Source: Candidatus Hydrothermarchaeota archaeon (GTDB lineage: Archaea > Hydrothermarchaeota > Hydrothermarchaeia > Hydrothermarchaeales > BMS3B). From it: a DNA stretch of 10,955 bases. Position 1 is the first letter of the stretch, and every line of letters begins with the position of its first letter. Both the position numbers and the translations under genes were made by a program. Below are positions 4,696 to 10,955 of this stretch, in pieces. A model generated the notes under the pieces. That model saw only the letters and a program-made list of their open reading frames with translations, searched no databases and was not told the DNA's origin. The stretch is from NCBI GenBank assembly GCA_015521945.1, contig WANG01000128.1, forward strand, positions 1-10,955, written 5' to 3'.

Positions 4696-5874
4696 ATGAG
4701 TATGAAGGCTGTGCTTGCTTACTCGGGCGGGCTTGACACCAGCGTGTGCATCAGGCTGCTTCAGGAGAGGTACGGGTGCGAGGTTGTTACCGTAACCGTG
4801 GACGTGGGGCTAAGCGAAGCCGAGCTGAGGGAGGCGGAGGAGAAGGCGCGCTCCTTAGGTGTGGTGGAGCACTACACCGTTGACGCTAAGGAGGAGTTCG
4901 CCGCGGAGTACTGCTTCAGGGCGGTTAAGGCCAATGCAAGCTACCAGGGGTACCCCCTGAGCACGGCTCTGGCAAGGCCCCTGATAGCCCGGAAGGTGGT
5001 GGAGGTGGCTGAGCGTGAGGGTGCTGAAGCCCTCGCCCACGGTGCCACCGGGAAGGGCAACGACCAGTTCAGGTTTGAGGCGGTGTTCAGGACCCTGGCA
5101 CCCAGAATGCGGATAATTGCGCCCATCCGTGAGCTCAACCTCACGCGCAGGGAGAGCCTCGCCTACGCCAGGAAGCACGGCATCCCTGTGCCTGTTGAGC
5201 CTGAGAAGCCCTACAGCATAGACGAGAACCTCTGGGGCAGGAGCATTGAGGGGGGAGAGCTTGAGGACCCCGAGGTTGAGCCCCCCGAGGAGATATACGA
5301 GTGGACGAGGGTGCGCAGGGAGGAGCCGGAGGAGGTGGTGGTTGAGTTTGAGTGCGGCGTACCCGTGAGCCTCAACGGCACAAAGCTGAGCCCTGCGGAG
5401 CTCATCCAGGAGGCGAACCGCCTTGCGGGGGAGCACGGGGTGGGCAGGATTGAGATGATAGAGGACCGCATACTCGGGCTCAAGGCGAGGGAGAACTACG
5501 AGTGCCCCGCGGCGGAGCTCCTCATAACCGCCCACAGAGCCCTGGAAGCCCTGGTGCTGACCAGGAGGGAGCTGTCCTTCAAAGCCTCCGTGGAGGCGGC
5601 GTGGAGCGAGCTGGTTTACTTCGGCCTGTGGAACGAGCCCCTGCGCATGGCGCTGGACGCCTTCATAGATGAGACCCAGAAGCGGGTCTCTGGGTGGGTG
5701 AAGCTGCGGCTGCACATGGGGAGGTGCAGCACCCTGGCGAGGGGCTCCGAGAACGCCCTCTACTCGGTGGATGCGGTGTCCTTTGACGAGGCTGAGGATG
5801 AGAGGATTGAGGGGATGCTGAGGTACCACTCCTTCCAGGCGGAGATGTACCACCGGCGCAGGACGGGCGGCTAA
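4696..5874 (+). CDS. argG: Argininosuccinate synthase
   Basis: Catalyses ATP-dependent joining of citrulline and aspartate to argininosuccinate in arginine biosynthesis; cytoplasmic. The protein has 392 residues, a normal length. Near the N-terminus AYSGGLDTS (8-16) is the PP-loop of N-type ATP pyrophosphatases. HGATGKGNDQFRFE (115-128) is the family signature for citrulline/aspartate binding. YSIDENLWGRSIEGG (173-187) is the second strongly conserved block, and the C-terminal region contains the expected VKLRLHMGR-type helix. ATG 4696 is given, but ATG 4702 (MKAVLAYSGG) is equally plausible: the weak AGGG at about 4690-4693 is better spaced for it. The gene overlaps the stop of the convergent nuclease gene by 4 bp. 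No other arginine gene is in the window, so no arginine operon is apparent. Confidence 0.97.
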   Translation: MSMKAVLAYSGGLDTSVCIRLLQERYGCEVVTVTVDVGLSEAELREAEEKARSLGVVEHYTVDAKEEFAAEYCFRAVKANASYQGYPLSTALARPLIARKVVEVAEREGAEALAHGATGKGNDQFRFEAVFRTLAPRMRIIAPIRELNLTRRESLAYARKHGIPVPVEPEKPYSIDENLWGRSIEGGELEDPEVEPPEEIYEWTRVRREEPEEVVVEFECGVPVSLNGTKLSPAELIQEANRLAGEHGVGRIEMIEDRILGLKARENYECPAAELLITAHRALEALVLTRRELSFKASVEAAWSELVYFGLWNEPLRMALDAFIDETQKRVSGWVKLRLHMGRCSTLARGSENALYSVDAVSFDEAEDERIEGMLRYHSFQAEMYHRRRTGG

Positions 5875-7088
5875 CCCACGTAGCTGTCCAGGCTGAGCTG
5901 ACCCCCTCCTGCGTCCTGCTCTGGCGGGTCTCCGAAGATTATCTCCCCGTACCTCCCGCCTCCGCCTTCAACTATGTGGAACCTGCCGCTCCTGAAGCGC
6001 TCTATCAGCTCCGCAAGCTTCTCCCCTCCCACCCTGGCGACCTCACCTGTATCCGCATCCACCAGCACCGCTATCTCGCTGCCGAAGACCGCAACAAGAG
6101 AGTGCCATACCCTCTGCACCCTGGCGGTGTAAACGCTCCTCACCCCCTCGGCTGTGGCTATTATCTCCGCCAAGGGGGCGATGCGCAGGTAGGGGGGGCG
6201 GTGCTCCGGGTGCCTGGGCTCCCTCCAGGTGGCTATCTCCCTTATCCTGTCCTTCACCCCCTTCTTAAGCCTGCCCCCGCAGTTCACGCACCGCCAGCCC
6301 AGCCTCTCCGCCATCTCAAGGGTGTAGTGGCGGTAGCACTTGATGCAGGCGGTGGCGTGGTACTTGCCCAGCCGGGGGTCAAACCCCACGTTGAGGGTGA
6401 CCCTCCTGCCCCCCTGCCTAAGAAGCGCCTTTTTGAGCTCGGTGAAGCTGAGCTCCATGAGCTCTAAGCGGTTGAACTCCCTGCCCAGCTTGCTCGGCCA
6501 GGGGGAGTGGGCGTCGCTGTTGGAGAGGAAGGTGAGCTCCGAGAGCTCGGCTATGGTGTCAGCCATGTCGGTATCTGCGCTGAGCCCCAGCTCCAGGAAG
6601 TGCACCCTTGCCGAGCCGTAGCACTCCCTGAGGGAGTCGTACTCCTTGTAAACGCTCGTCCAGGGAACGAAGGCGTGGGAGGGACCCACCAAGGCATCCG
6701 CCTCCCCCGCTATGTCTGCAATCTCAGCCCCGCCCAGACTGACGTGGGGCCTGCCGTCCCTGTCAATGTCCTGGGAGTGCCTCCCGAGCCTCTGCCTGAG
6801 GTGCTCGGCGGCGGAGAGGGAGGGGAGAATGAGCAGGTGGTGCACCCTGCGTGCATCTTCAACCTCGGCGGTGAGAACGAAGCTGGTCCTGCCGTGCCTG
6901 AATATGCCCTCCTCCACCTCCTCCAGCTTCCTGATGCTCTCCAGCCAGAGGGGATGCAGGGCGTCCCCGGTGCCCACAAGGTGCAGCCCCTTGAGGGGCG
7001 CCTGCTCGGCTATGCGCTCAATGCTCATGCTGGAGGATGTTGCACCCGAATACCTGCCGTGGATGTGCAGGTCAGCGTTTACCTCCAA
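5871..7088 (-). CDS. Endonuclease Q-type PHP-domain DNA repair nuclease
   Basis: A 405-residue protein beginning MEVNADLHIHGRYS. The PHP metallo-phosphoesterase motifs are all visible: DLHIH (6-10), GTGD (39-42), TAEVED (73-78), GPSHAF (135-140) and SNSDAHS (189-195). A four-cysteine zinc site follows, C248-x2-C251 and C267-x2-C270, then the PPYLRIAPLAEIIA block (298-311) typical of this family, older annotation 'helicase-related'. Characterised Thermococcales EndoQ cuts 5' of deaminated bases (uracil, hypoxanthine, xanthine) and abasic sites. The last nine residues, Q397-LSLDSYVG, resemble a PCNA-interacting peptide, fitting PCNA stimulation reported for that enzyme. Start is TTG 7088: a stop codon lies directly upstream in frame, and family proteins begin at the same point. 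It converges on argG, and the tRNA-Lys gene lies 70 bp upstream on the same strand. Confidence 0.88.
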   Translation of the reverse strand: MEVNADLHIHGRYSGATSSSMSIERIAEQAPLKGLHLVGTGDALHPLWLESIRKLEEVEEGIFRHGRTSFVLTAEVEDARRVHHLLILPSLSAAEHLRQRLGRHSQDIDRDGRPHVSLGGAEIADIAGEADALVGPSHAFVPWTSVYKEYDSLRECYGSARVHFLELGLSADTDMADTIAELSELTFLSNSDAHSPWPSKLGREFNRLELMELSFTELKKALLRQGGRRVTLNVGFDPRLGKYHATACIKCYRHYTLEMAERLGWRCVNCGGRLKKGVKDRIREIATWREPRHPEHRPPYLRIAPLAEIIATAEGVRSVYTARVQRVWHSLVAVFGSEIAVLVDADTGEVARVGGEKLAELIERFRSGRFHIVEGGGGRYGEIIFGDPPEQDAGGGQLSLDSYVG

Positions 7089-7117
7089 TCAACCACCGGC
7101 TCTTAATCTGAGCCAGA

Positions 7118-7129
7118 CCTACTTAACCT
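7118..7129 (-). promoter_or_regulatory. Candidate TATA element for the endonuclease Q gene
   Basis: Minus-strand GGTTAAGTAGG (7118-7128) lies about 26 bp before position 7097, giving a roughly nine-base leader. GGTGG just before the TTG could help ribosome binding. A second AT-rich element, GCTTTTAAACC (about 7146-7156), lies between the tRNA and this box. The nuclease might alternatively be cotranscribed with the tRNA. Both matches are weak. Confidence 0.25.
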
Positions 7130-7158
7130 TTCTCCCCGGGCTGGGGTTTAAAAGCCAA

Positions 7159-7233
7159 CGGGCCCGACGGGATTTGAACCCGCGACTAACTGGTTAAGAG
7201 CCAGCCACTCTAGCCAGACTGAGTTACGGGCCC
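7159..7233 (-). tRNA. tRNA-Lys (anticodon CTT)
   Basis: Read on the minus strand, the 75-nt gene folds completely. The acceptor stem is GGGCCCG paired with CGGGCCC. The D arm is ACTC/GAGT with a ten-base loop containing GG. The anticodon stem is GCTGG/CCAGT enclosing the loop CTCTTAA, anticodon CTT. The variable loop has five bases. The T stem is GCGGG/CCCGT with the loop TTCAAAT. The discriminator base is G. CCA is not encoded, as is usual in many archaea. There is no intron. CTT decodes AAG, the lysine codon that dominates in these GC-rich genes. An AT-rich box upstream at about 7261-7271 would serve as its promoter. Confidence 0.97.
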
Positions 7234-7254
7234 GGATGGCATGGGCTACGGGTA

Positions 7255-7292
7255 ACCTTTGATAATTTTTTTGGAATCTTTCCCTTTGATAT
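7255..7292. promoter_or_regulatory. Shared AT-rich promoter region between tRNA-Lys and the fumarate reductase operon
   Basis: On the minus strand CCAAAAAAATTATC (about 7261-7274) is a TATA-like element placed to start transcription near 7240, just before the tRNA 5' end at 7233. On the plus strand, GATAATTTTTTT (7261-7272) could start transcription near 7290, giving a leader that carries GAGGT (7309-7313) six bases before ATG 7320. A second weak plus-strand box is TTTGATATC (7285-7293). The divergent layout is clear; the exact boxes are tentative. Confidence 0.4.
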
Positions 7293-7319
7293 CCTCACCT
7301 ATCTTGGCGAGGTTCTGCG

Positions 7320-9008
7320 ATGCCTGAGCTGGTTGATGATGTTTACCAGTGCGACGTGCTCGTGGTAGGTGGCGGTGGCGCCGGTGCAAGAGCCGCCATA
7401 GAGGCGAGGAGGCAGGGCGCAGAGGTTCTGGTTGTGGTTAAGGGGCTCTTCGGCAGGAGCGGGTGCACCGTGATGGCGGAGGGCGGGTACAACGCTGCCT
7501 TCGGGTTCGTTGACCCCGGTGACACCAAGGAGCACCACTTTGAGGACACCGTGATAGGCGGGCGGTGGCTAAACAACCAGAAGCTGGTGGAGATTCTGGT
7601 GGAGCAGGCTCCAGAGCGGGTTGTGGAGCTTGAGAAGTTCGGGGCGGTGTTTGACAGGGTTGAGCCCGAGAAGTATGACCAGCGCTACTTCGGGGGGCAG
7701 AGGTTCAGGCGCACCGTGCACCGCGGGGACAGGACAGGGCACGAGATGATGAACGCCCTCAAGGAGGAGGTGTACCGCCTCGGCATAGACGTGCTGGAGG
7801 AGGTGGCTATAACCAAGCTGCTGCTCGCCGACGGTGCGGTGGCGGGAGCAACGGGGCTTGACCTGATTCACGGCAGGTTCCTGCTCTTCAGGGCAAAGGC
7901 GGTGGTGCTCGCCACAGGCGGGGCTGGCAGGGTTTACGCCATAACCACCAACCCCTTCCAGAAGACGGGCGACGGGTATGCCCTGGCGTACAACGCGGGG
8001 GCGGAGCTCATAGACATGGAGATGGTGCAGTTCCACCCCACGGGTATGGTGTACCCGCCTTCAGCCTGCGGGCTCCTGGTGACCGAGGCTGTGCGGGGTG
8101 AGGGCGGCAAGCTGTACAACGCCAGGGGGGAGCGCTTCATGCTCAGGTACGACCAGGAGAGAGCCGAACTCTCCACCAGGGACGTGGTGACAAAGGCGAT
8201 ATTCAGGGAGATCGCCGAGGGCAGGGGCACCGAGCATGGAGGGGTTTACCTGGACGTCACCCACGTGCCCGACGAGGTGATAGAGCAGAAGCTCGGCACC
8301 ATGCTCTCCCAGTACTTGGACGTGGGGGTGGACATCAGGAGGGAGCCCATGCAGGTCTCACCCAGCGCCCACCACTTCATGGGGGGTGTCAGGATAGACG
8401 TGGAGTGCCGCTCCACAGTACCCAACCTCTTCGCCTGCGGCGAGTGCGCCGGCGGGGTGCACGGAGCGAACCGCCTGGGGGGCAACTCCTTGGCGGAGAC
8501 CCAGGTGTTCGGGGCGATAGCTGGCAGGTCTGCTGCTTTAACAGCGGAGAAGAGGAACCACGCGAGGATAGACACCCCCGCCCTGGAGGAGGAGCACCGC
8601 AGGATATACCGCTTTGAGGACGGAGAGGGGGAGCTGCCCTACACCCTCCGCTCCGAGCTCCAGAGGGTGATGTGGGAGAAGGTGGGCATAATAAGGAGCA
8701 GGCAGAGCCTGGAGAGCGCCCTCAGGAGCATCGCCGAGCTGAGGCGGCGGGTTGAGCAGGTCAGAGTTGAGTCGGGACTCAGGTACAACCTGCAGCTTCT
8801 CACAGCGGTGGAGCTGGAGAACATGCTGCTGGTGGGGGAGATGATAGCCAGGAGCGCCCTGCTGCGCACCGAGAGCAGGGGCGCCCACTACCGCAGCGAC
8901 TACCCCGAGGAGGACCCCAGGTGGATAAAGAACATCGTGGTGAGCAGGGCTGGAGACGGCATGCTCCTCCGCACCGCCGAGCCCGTGATAACCAAGCTGC
9001 ACCCATGA
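7320..9008 (+). CDS. Fumarate reductase/succinate dehydrogenase flavoprotein subunit (archaeal, TfrA-like)
   Basis: A 562-residue flavoprotein interconverting fumarate and succinate. VLVVGGGGAGARAA (13-26) is the FAD dinucleotide-binding motif. Active-site elements are present: QFHPTG (237-242), TEAVRGEGG (255-263), the HHFMGG histidines (351-352) and GANRLGGNSL (382-391) with the catalytic Arg385. In covalent-FAD enzymes the flavin is attached to a His in the S-H-T motif; here the sequence is RSGCTVMAEGG (46-56) with Cys49 at that place, so FAD is probably bound non-covalently, as reported for methanogen thiol:fumarate reductase. GAGGT six bases before ATG 7320 supports the start. The iron-sulfur subunit follows after 12 bp. 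No SdhC/SdhD anchor is adjacent. In methanogens such an enzyme reduces fumarate for anabolism; in other archaea it may oxidise succinate. The direction is not decidable here. Confidence 0.93.
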   Translation: MPELVDDVYQCDVLVVGGGGAGARAAIEARRQGAEVLVVVKGLFGRSGCTVMAEGGYNAAFGFVDPGDTKEHHFEDTVIGGRWLNNQKLVEILVEQAPERVVELEKFGAVFDRVEPEKYDQRYFGGQRFRRTVHRGDRTGHEMMNALKEEVYRLGIDVLEEVAITKLLLADGAVAGATGLDLIHGRFLLFRAKAVVLATGGAGRVYAITTNPFQKTGDGYALAYNAGAELIDMEMVQFHPTGMVYPPSACGLLVTEAVRGEGGKLYNARGERFMLRYDQERAELSTRDVVTKAIFREIAEGRGTEHGGVYLDVTHVPDEVIEQKLGTMLSQYLDVGVDIRREPMQVSPSAHHFMGGVRIDVECRSTVPNLFACGECAGGVHGANRLGGNSLAETQVFGAIAGRSAALTAEKRNHARIDTPALEEEHRRIYRFEDGEGELPYTLRSELQRVMWEKVGIIRSRQSLESALRSIAELRRRVEQVRVESGLRYNLQLLTAVELENMLLVGEMIARSALLRTESRGAHYRSDYPEEDPRWIKNIVVSRAGDGMLLRTAEPVITKLHP

Positions 9009-9020
9009 GGAGGTGACCCC

Positions 9021-9701
9021 GTGAAGCTCACGGTCTTCAGATACAACCCCCAGGTTGATGAGAAGCCCCGCTACGAGAGCTACGAGGTGGAGCACCACCC
9101 CCACATGAAGATAATTGACGCCCTGCAGCAGATAAACGAGCGCTACGGTGCCAACATCGCCTACAGGAGCTCCTGCAGAGCCGGGCAGTGCGGCTCCTGC
9201 GCCGTGCTGGCGAACCGCAAGCCTGTGCTGGCATGCAGAACGGATGTGGAGGACGGAATGCTCTTAGAGCCCCTGAAGAACCTGCCCGTGATAAAGGACC
9301 TGGCGGTGGCGCTGCAGAGCGCAAGACCCAAGGTCGCCTCCCTGCGCCCCTACCTGCACCGCGGTGGCAGCGTCCCCGGGGGTGTGGAGAGGATTGAGCT
9401 CTCACGCCTCAGGGCGCTGGAGAAGCCCAAGTCCTGCATAGAGTGCTGGTGCTGCATGAGCACCTGCCCCGCCCACACCCACACCAAGGAGTTCGCCGGA
9501 CCAGCTCTCTTCCGCCTCATCAGCAGGTTCGTGCACGACCCCAGGGACGTGCTTGACCGCCTGGGCATAGCGGTGAGCGAGGGGCTCTACCTCTGCACCA
9601 CCTGCGGAACCTGCAGGGCGGTGTGCCCCCAGGGCATAGACGTTACCGAGGAGATACGCCAGCTCAGGCACAGGGTTTACCGGCGGGAGCTCATACCATG
9701 A
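9021..9701 (+). CDS. Fumarate reductase/succinate dehydrogenase iron-sulfur subunit
   Basis: A 226-residue protein starting at GTG 9021. AGGAGGTGA (9008-9016), overlapping the flavoprotein stop, decides this start. The N-terminal plant-type ferredoxin domain carries the [2Fe-2S] ligands C52, C57, C60 and C72 (CRAGQCGSC, then LAC). The C-terminal domain has CIECWCCMSTCP (C139, C142, C145, C149) and CTTCGTCRAVCP (C192, C195, C198, C202). In standard SdhB the second motif lacks the cysteine equivalent to C195 and holds a [3Fe-4S] cluster. Four cysteines here predict a second [4Fe-4S], as described for some archaeal enzymes. The length is that of SdhB; it lacks the HdrB-like CCG extension of methanogen TfrB. 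Electrons pass between the flavoprotein and an unidentified partner. Its 3' end overlaps the convergent glycosyltransferase gene by 11 bp. Confidence 0.93.
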   Translation: MKLTVFRYNPQVDEKPRYESYEVEHHPHMKIIDALQQINERYGANIAYRSSCRAGQCGSCAVLANRKPVLACRTDVEDGMLLEPLKNLPVIKDLAVALQSARPKVASLRPYLHRGGSVPGGVERIELSRLRALEKPKSCIECWCCMSTCPAHTHTKEFAGPALFRLISRFVHDPRDVLDRLGIAVSEGLYLCTTCGTCRAVCPQGIDVTEEIRQLRHRVYRRELIP

Positions 9702-10737
9702 GCTGCTTCAGCCTGGCTGCAACAACCCCCGAGCTGTTCTGCCTCACGTACTCCTCCGCCATCCTGAGCACCCCCCGCCTGAAGTCCTCGTCCTCTATGA
9801 GGCGCCTCAGCTTTTCAACCAGCTCATCAACGCTGGTGTAGAGCACCGCTGGCGCAACCCCATTCTTAGCTGGCAGCATCTCAAAGTGGCGCGTGGCTGG
9901 GGCAACGGTGGGGCAGAGGGCACCCAGGCACTGGCACAGGGTTGAGGAGACCACCACGTAGTGGGTGTCCCCCTTGGGGATGAGGTGCACATCAGAGGCG
10001 TGCAGGTAGCGGTATATCTGGGGGGTGTCAAGCCTCTCCATCCTCTGAACCAGCCACTCCCTCTCCACCTGCAGCCTCTTATCGTCCGCCCTCACCACCA
10101 GGTACTCAAGCTCGTACTCCCTGCTCAGCCTGTCCAGCGCCTCTATGTAGGGAGCGTACTCCCTCACCGGCTGCCTGCCGAAGGAGAAGAACCTCACCCT
10201 GCCGGTGTGCCTTCTTGGCTCTGGTGGAGGGGCTACGGGGTGGCAGGGGAAGGGAACGATGGCGAGCCTGTCCTCAGAAACCCTGCCCCGCACAACCTCC
10301 CTGACGTACCTCTCGTCAAACACCACCACGCGGTCAAACACCTCAAGGTCTGTGTACCTGAGCTGCTCGGGGCCGCCCTCGTGCACCACTAAGAGCACCT
10401 TAGCCCTGCCTTTAAGCCTCTCCACAAGCTTCTCCACGTCCCCGTAGGGCAGGCTCGCGTAGGACTCCACGATAAGGGCATCAAACTCGTGCCCGAGGAT
10501 CGTGTCCATGTCAACCCTGCCCCCCCTGCCAGCCGGGTCAACCTCCTCGTAGCACCGCACCACGTACTCCTCATCCTCCTTTATCAGCCTGTGATGCCAC
10601 CACCGGCTGGCGCTTTCAACGTAGGGAGCAAATACGGTTAGGCTGTCCCCCATCCTTAGGAACTCCCTCCCTACAAGCTCCGCATGCATGGAAACTCCAC
10701 ACGTGGCATTCCATCTGCTTAGTATTGCGATGTTCAT
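9691..10737 (-). CDS. GT-B-type glycosyltransferase (family 4-like)
   Basis: A 348-residue protein starting MNIAILSRWNATCGVSMHAE. The N-terminal half fits a GT-B acceptor domain: a first strand IAILSRW, a glycine-rich turn with CGVSMHAELVGREFL (13-27), then LTVFAP and the DALIVESYASLPYGD strand-loop. VLLVVHEGG (113-121 region) and FDRVVVFDERYV continue the Rossmann fold. The linker VPFPCHPV precedes the donor domain, whose first strand is VRFFSFGRQP, followed by YLHASDVHLIPKG and SSTLCQCLGALCPTVAP. The usual E-x7-E motif of family 4 is not obvious. ATG 10737 has no ribosome binding site, but a TATA box lies upstream. The donor and acceptor sugars are unknown; surface glycans, lipid glycosylation or compatible-solute synthesis are all possible. 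The gene stands alone and is convergent to the fumarate reductase operon. Confidence 0.78.
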   Translation of the reverse strand: MNIAILSRWNATCGVSMHAELVGREFLRMGDSLTVFAPYVESASRWWHHRLIKEDEEYVVRCYEEVDPAGRGGRVDMDTILGHEFDALIVESYASLPYGDVEKLVERLKGRAKVLLVVHEGGPEQLRYTDLEVFDRVVVFDERYVREVVRGRVSEDRLAIVPFPCHPVAPPPEPRRHTGRVRFFSFGRQPVREYAPYIEALDRLSREYELEYLVVRADDKRLQVEREWLVQRMERLDTPQIYRYLHASDVHLIPKGDTHYVVVSSTLCQCLGALCPTVAPATRHFEMLPAKNGVAPAVLYTSVDELVEKLRRLIEDEDFRRGVLRMAEEYVRQNSSGVVAARLKQLMV

Positions 10738-10764
10738 CGTCAGTATGTATAGAGGTTAACAAAA

Positions 10765-10779
10765 GATAATAAATATCAA
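10765..10779 (-). promoter_or_regulatory. TATA box of the glycosyltransferase gene
   Basis: Minus-strand GATATTTATTATCTT (about 10764-10778) is a good TATA element. Transcription would start near 10745, giving a leader of under ten bases with no ribosome binding site before ATG 10737. This again implies a near-leaderless message. Confidence 0.5.
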
Positions 10780-10882
10780 CACCCGGAGCTTATCCTCAAT
10801 CAGCACCACGTATCATGCACGTACAGGGGCACAGGAATGCCGGGGAGGAGCTCTGAAGAGGCGCGAAAATGCACGCGTGCGC

Positions 10883-10955
10883 TCAGCCCCCCACTCCGAG
10901 CTCCTGCATCCTCTCCAGTGCCTCCCTGATTCTCTCAACTGGCTGTGTGAGGGCG
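10883..10955 (-). CDS. C-terminal 23 residues of a leftward gene entering from the right edge
   Basis: Reading leftward from the edge, an open frame ends at TGA (10883-10885). The visible tail is ALTQPVERIREAL followed by ERMQELGVGG. It is an amphipathic helix rich in Glu and Arg with a glycine-rich end, in line with the codon use of the neighbours. Dihydrodipicolinate synthase-type aldolases end in a helix of broadly this kind, but so do many proteins; I do not identify the product. The gene is the upstream neighbour of the glycosyltransferase on the same strand, separated by about 145 bp that includes the glycosyltransferase promoter, so the two are probably separate transcription units. 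Confidence 0.45.
   Translation of the reverse strand, partial: ALTQPVERIREALERMQELGVGG

Noticed and set aside
4855..5853. Long minus-strand open frame (332 codons) opposite argG.
   Set aside because: argG is unambiguous and the antisense product is low-complexity Leu/Pro/Arg/His without recognisable motifs.
5976..7106. Several plus-strand open frames opposite the nuclease gene.
   Set aside because: Pro/Leu/Gly-rich antisense shadows; the minus-strand protein carries complete PHP and zinc motifs.
7569..9405. Minus-strand frames opposite the fumarate reductase genes.
   Set aside because: No domains, biased composition, and the plus-strand genes have all catalytic and cluster ligands in frame.
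1..10955. CRISPR array, insertion sequence, integrase or phage remnant.
   Set aside because: No tandem spaced repeats, transposase-like frames or terminal inverted repeats; the tRNA gene shows no duplicated 3' end nearby that would mark an attachment site.

Overview
The window looks like GC-rich chromosomal DNA of a euryarchaeon, probably a thermophilic anaerobe near the methanogen/Archaeoglobi/alkanotroph part of the tree. Four things suggest this. Genes start under TATA-like boxes or strong GGAGGTG ribosome binding sites. Codon use leans on AGG/AGA for Arg and ATA for Ile. The tRNA-Lys gene lacks an encoded CCA. The gene content is archaeal: an endonuclease Q homologue with a PCNA-binding tail, an archaeal-type fumarate reductase pair, and universal-stress proteins next to a winged-helix regulator. 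The species cannot be fixed from the sequence.

Left part (1-1861). The 5' end of a leftward gene, possibly an anaerobic CO dehydrogenase catalytic subunit, runs off the left edge. A leader of roughly 330 bp follows. Next is a symmetric island: two paralogous three-helix membrane proteins of 97-98 residues (451-747 and 1568-1861, both rightward) flank a leftward two-gene operon encoding a winged-helix regulator and a universal-stress (Usp) protein. The regulator and the second membrane protein diverge from a compact intergenic region with two TATA boxes, and both transcripts look nearly leaderless.

Middle left (1862-4635). An AT-rich spacer carries an imperfect 66/67-bp direct repeat, each copy ending in a TATA-like box. 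It drives a tightly packed operon: Usp protein, a degenerate Usp domain fused to two membrane helices, a TauE/SafE-family anion exporter, and a third, canonical Usp protein. With the upstream island this makes four Usp-type domains, two small membrane proteins and one regulator around a single transporter, and is the best candidate for an undescribed signalling or stress module.

Middle right (4636-7233). argG (argininosuccinate synthase) runs convergently into an endonuclease Q-type DNA repair nuclease with which it shares a 4-bp stop-codon overlap. Behind the nuclease, on the same strand, is tRNA-Lys(CTT).

Right part (7234-10955). A two-gene operon encodes a fumarate reductase/succinate dehydrogenase flavoprotein and its iron-sulfur subunit. 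The flavoprotein has Cys where covalent-FAD enzymes have His. The iron-sulfur subunit has a four-cysteine third cluster motif. No membrane anchor or HdrB-like CCG subunit is adjacent, so the electron partner must lie elsewhere. A convergent GT-B-type glycosyltransferase overlaps its end by 11 bp. The 3' end of one more leftward gene enters from the right edge.
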